Position numbers and translations under genes: made by a program
Assembly (NCBI GenBank): GCA_028699735.1
Contig: JAQVUB010000198.1
Location: forward strand, 1 to 5,585
DNA: 5,585 nt
Origin: Lentisphaeria bacterium
GTDB taxonomy: Bacteria; Verrucomicrobiota; Lentisphaeria; Oligosphaerales; Oligosphaeraceae
Reading direction: 5' to 3'
Shown here: positions 4,721 through 5,585 of the stretch, piece by piece
How positions within the stretch are numbered: position 1 is the stretch's first letter
How the letters are laid out: every line of letters starts with the position of its first letter
Notes under the pieces: generated by a model
Databases searched by the model: none
What the model saw: only the letters and a program-made list of their open reading frames with translations
What the model was told of the DNA's origin: nothing

Positions 4721-5585
4721 TTAGACGGGAGCCAGGTCGCAGCAGGCCTTGTAGATCAGCGCAAATAATTCTTCGATTTCGCCCTCTTCCAGGCAGCTGA
4801 AAGCTATTCTCAAGTTGCTGGCCGTAATGGCAATCGTACCCACCCCATATTGATTGAGTAGCTGTTTGCGCAGAGCCTCACTGTTGACTTTCTTCAGTTG
4901 CAGACACATGAAATAGCCGCTGTTGAACGGATAGGCGACAAAATGCTGCGCATATTCCGCATGGCTCGCGAGCACTTCGCGCACCTTCCCCGCACGGGTG
5001 CTCATCAAGGCCGCTTTTCCGGAGCGCTGAACATAAAATTCCGGATTGCTCAATGCCTTGCTGACGATTTTCTGTGACAGTGCAGAGCCGTTGCTGATCG
5101 TACTGCGGATCAAACCGGACGCCTTCGCTTCGAGTGCAGCATACAAGGGGCTGTTTTCACCAGCACCGCCAACCGAGAAGGTCAGGAATCCAATGCGCAG
5201 TCCCCAGACGTAGACTTCTTTGGTGGCGGCATCGGCCTTGACTGCCAGCAGCCTGGAATGCTTCCCAGCCAGTTTGCAGAAGATCGACTGCTTCATCACC
5301 GCCGGGCTGAAAAACAGGCCGTAATAGGCGTCATCCACCAGAGCGATTACCTTGACCCCGCGCTCCGCGGTATCAAGCAGAGCCTGAGCCATCGCAGCCC
5401 CTTCCTCTTCCGTCGCCGTATAGCCGCTGGGATTGTTCGGGAAATTCAAAATGACCAGTACTTTGCCGCCGGCAGGCTGCGCCGCCAGACCGGCCCGGAA
5501 GGCATCCAAATCCAGCCCCTCACCTGCAAAGAAATTAAAAAAATGCAATTTTGCGCCGCAGCGGTCTTCGAAATTCAGCAGGTAG
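4721..5585 (-). CDS. PLP-dependent class I/II aminotransferase, partial (N-terminus missing)
   Basis: The visible part is 287 residues plus a stop codon. The frame stays open to the right edge, so the gene's 5' end lies outside the window. An in-frame TTG at 5548 is internal, since the residues before it (YLLNFEDRCGAK) read as normal protein. Counting from the edge, the fold-type I motifs are NFPNNPSG (47-54), DDAYY (84-88; the Asp that contacts the PLP ring nitrogen), ATKEVYVWGLRIGF with the likely Schiff-base Lys122 and conserved Arg130, and NLRIAFS near the end, with Arg259 the likely substrate-carboxylate ligand. It should be a cytoplasmic amino-acid aminotransferase. The substrate cannot be told from this part; aspartate- or alanine-type is possible. 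Families of this fold are about 390-430 residues long, so roughly 100-140 residues are missing. It is convergent with the kinase gene. Confidence 0.9.
   Translation of the reverse strand, partial: YLLNFEDRCGAKLHFFNFFAGEGLDLDAFRAGLAAQPAGGKVLVILNFPNNPSGYTATEEEGAAMAQALLDTAERGVKVIALVDDAYYGLFFSPAVMKQSIFCKLAGKHSRLLAVKADAATKEVYVWGLRIGFLTFSVGGAGENSPLYAALEAKASGLIRSTISNGSALSQKIVSKALSNPEFYVQRSGKAALMSTRAGKVREVLASHAEYAQHFVAYPFNSGYFMCLQLKKVNSEALRKQLLNQYGVGTIAITASNLRIAFSCLEEGEIEELFALIYKACCDLAPV

Overview
This 5.6 kb bacterial window holds three complete genes, one gene cut by the right edge, and an unusually dense set of intergenic inverted repeats. The second gene is a small exported protein that resembles the LA_2272-type surface-repeat family. 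As I remember it, that family is common in Lentisphaerota and relatives (PVC group) and in Leptospira. Together with the mid-range GC content and the style of the hybrid kinase and aminotransferase, this suggests an uncultured Lentisphaerota-like bacterium. That placement is inference, not proof.

Layout. Positions 1-486 hold no credible gene. They are dominated by a tandem array of about 25 copies of an 11-bp unit (20-301), a 73-bp unique spacer, and 7 copies of the reverse-complement unit (375-451), which together form one giant inverted structure. A plus-strand extended SDR nucleotide-sugar epimerase/decarboxylase-type gene follows (487-1446). Next comes a near-palindromic 127-bp hairpin (1451-1577), then the plus-strand surface-repeat protein gene (1703-2218) with its own GC-rich terminator. 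The T-tract of that terminator runs into a one-armed copy of the same hairpin family (2280-2316). A plus-strand hybrid sensor histidine kinase of 752 residues follows (2374-4632). A second long hairpin (4642-4715) then separates it from a convergent minus-strand PLP-dependent aminotransferase, which runs off the right end (4721-5585).

How the parts relate. The genes do not form an obvious operon: every gap carries a repeat element or terminator, so each gene is probably transcribed separately. The epimerase would supply a modified sugar nucleotide for surface polysaccharide, the LA_2272-like protein is exported, and the kinase senses through a helical periplasmic domain. A cell-envelope theme is plausible but not shown by the sequence.

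The main novelty is the repeat system. All four intergenic gaps contain CGTG (or CCGTG) words repeated every 9-11 bp, usually arranged as head-to-head arms. A second point of interest is the C-terminal HPt-like domain of the kinase, which appears to have lost its phospho-accepting histidine (Gln instead).
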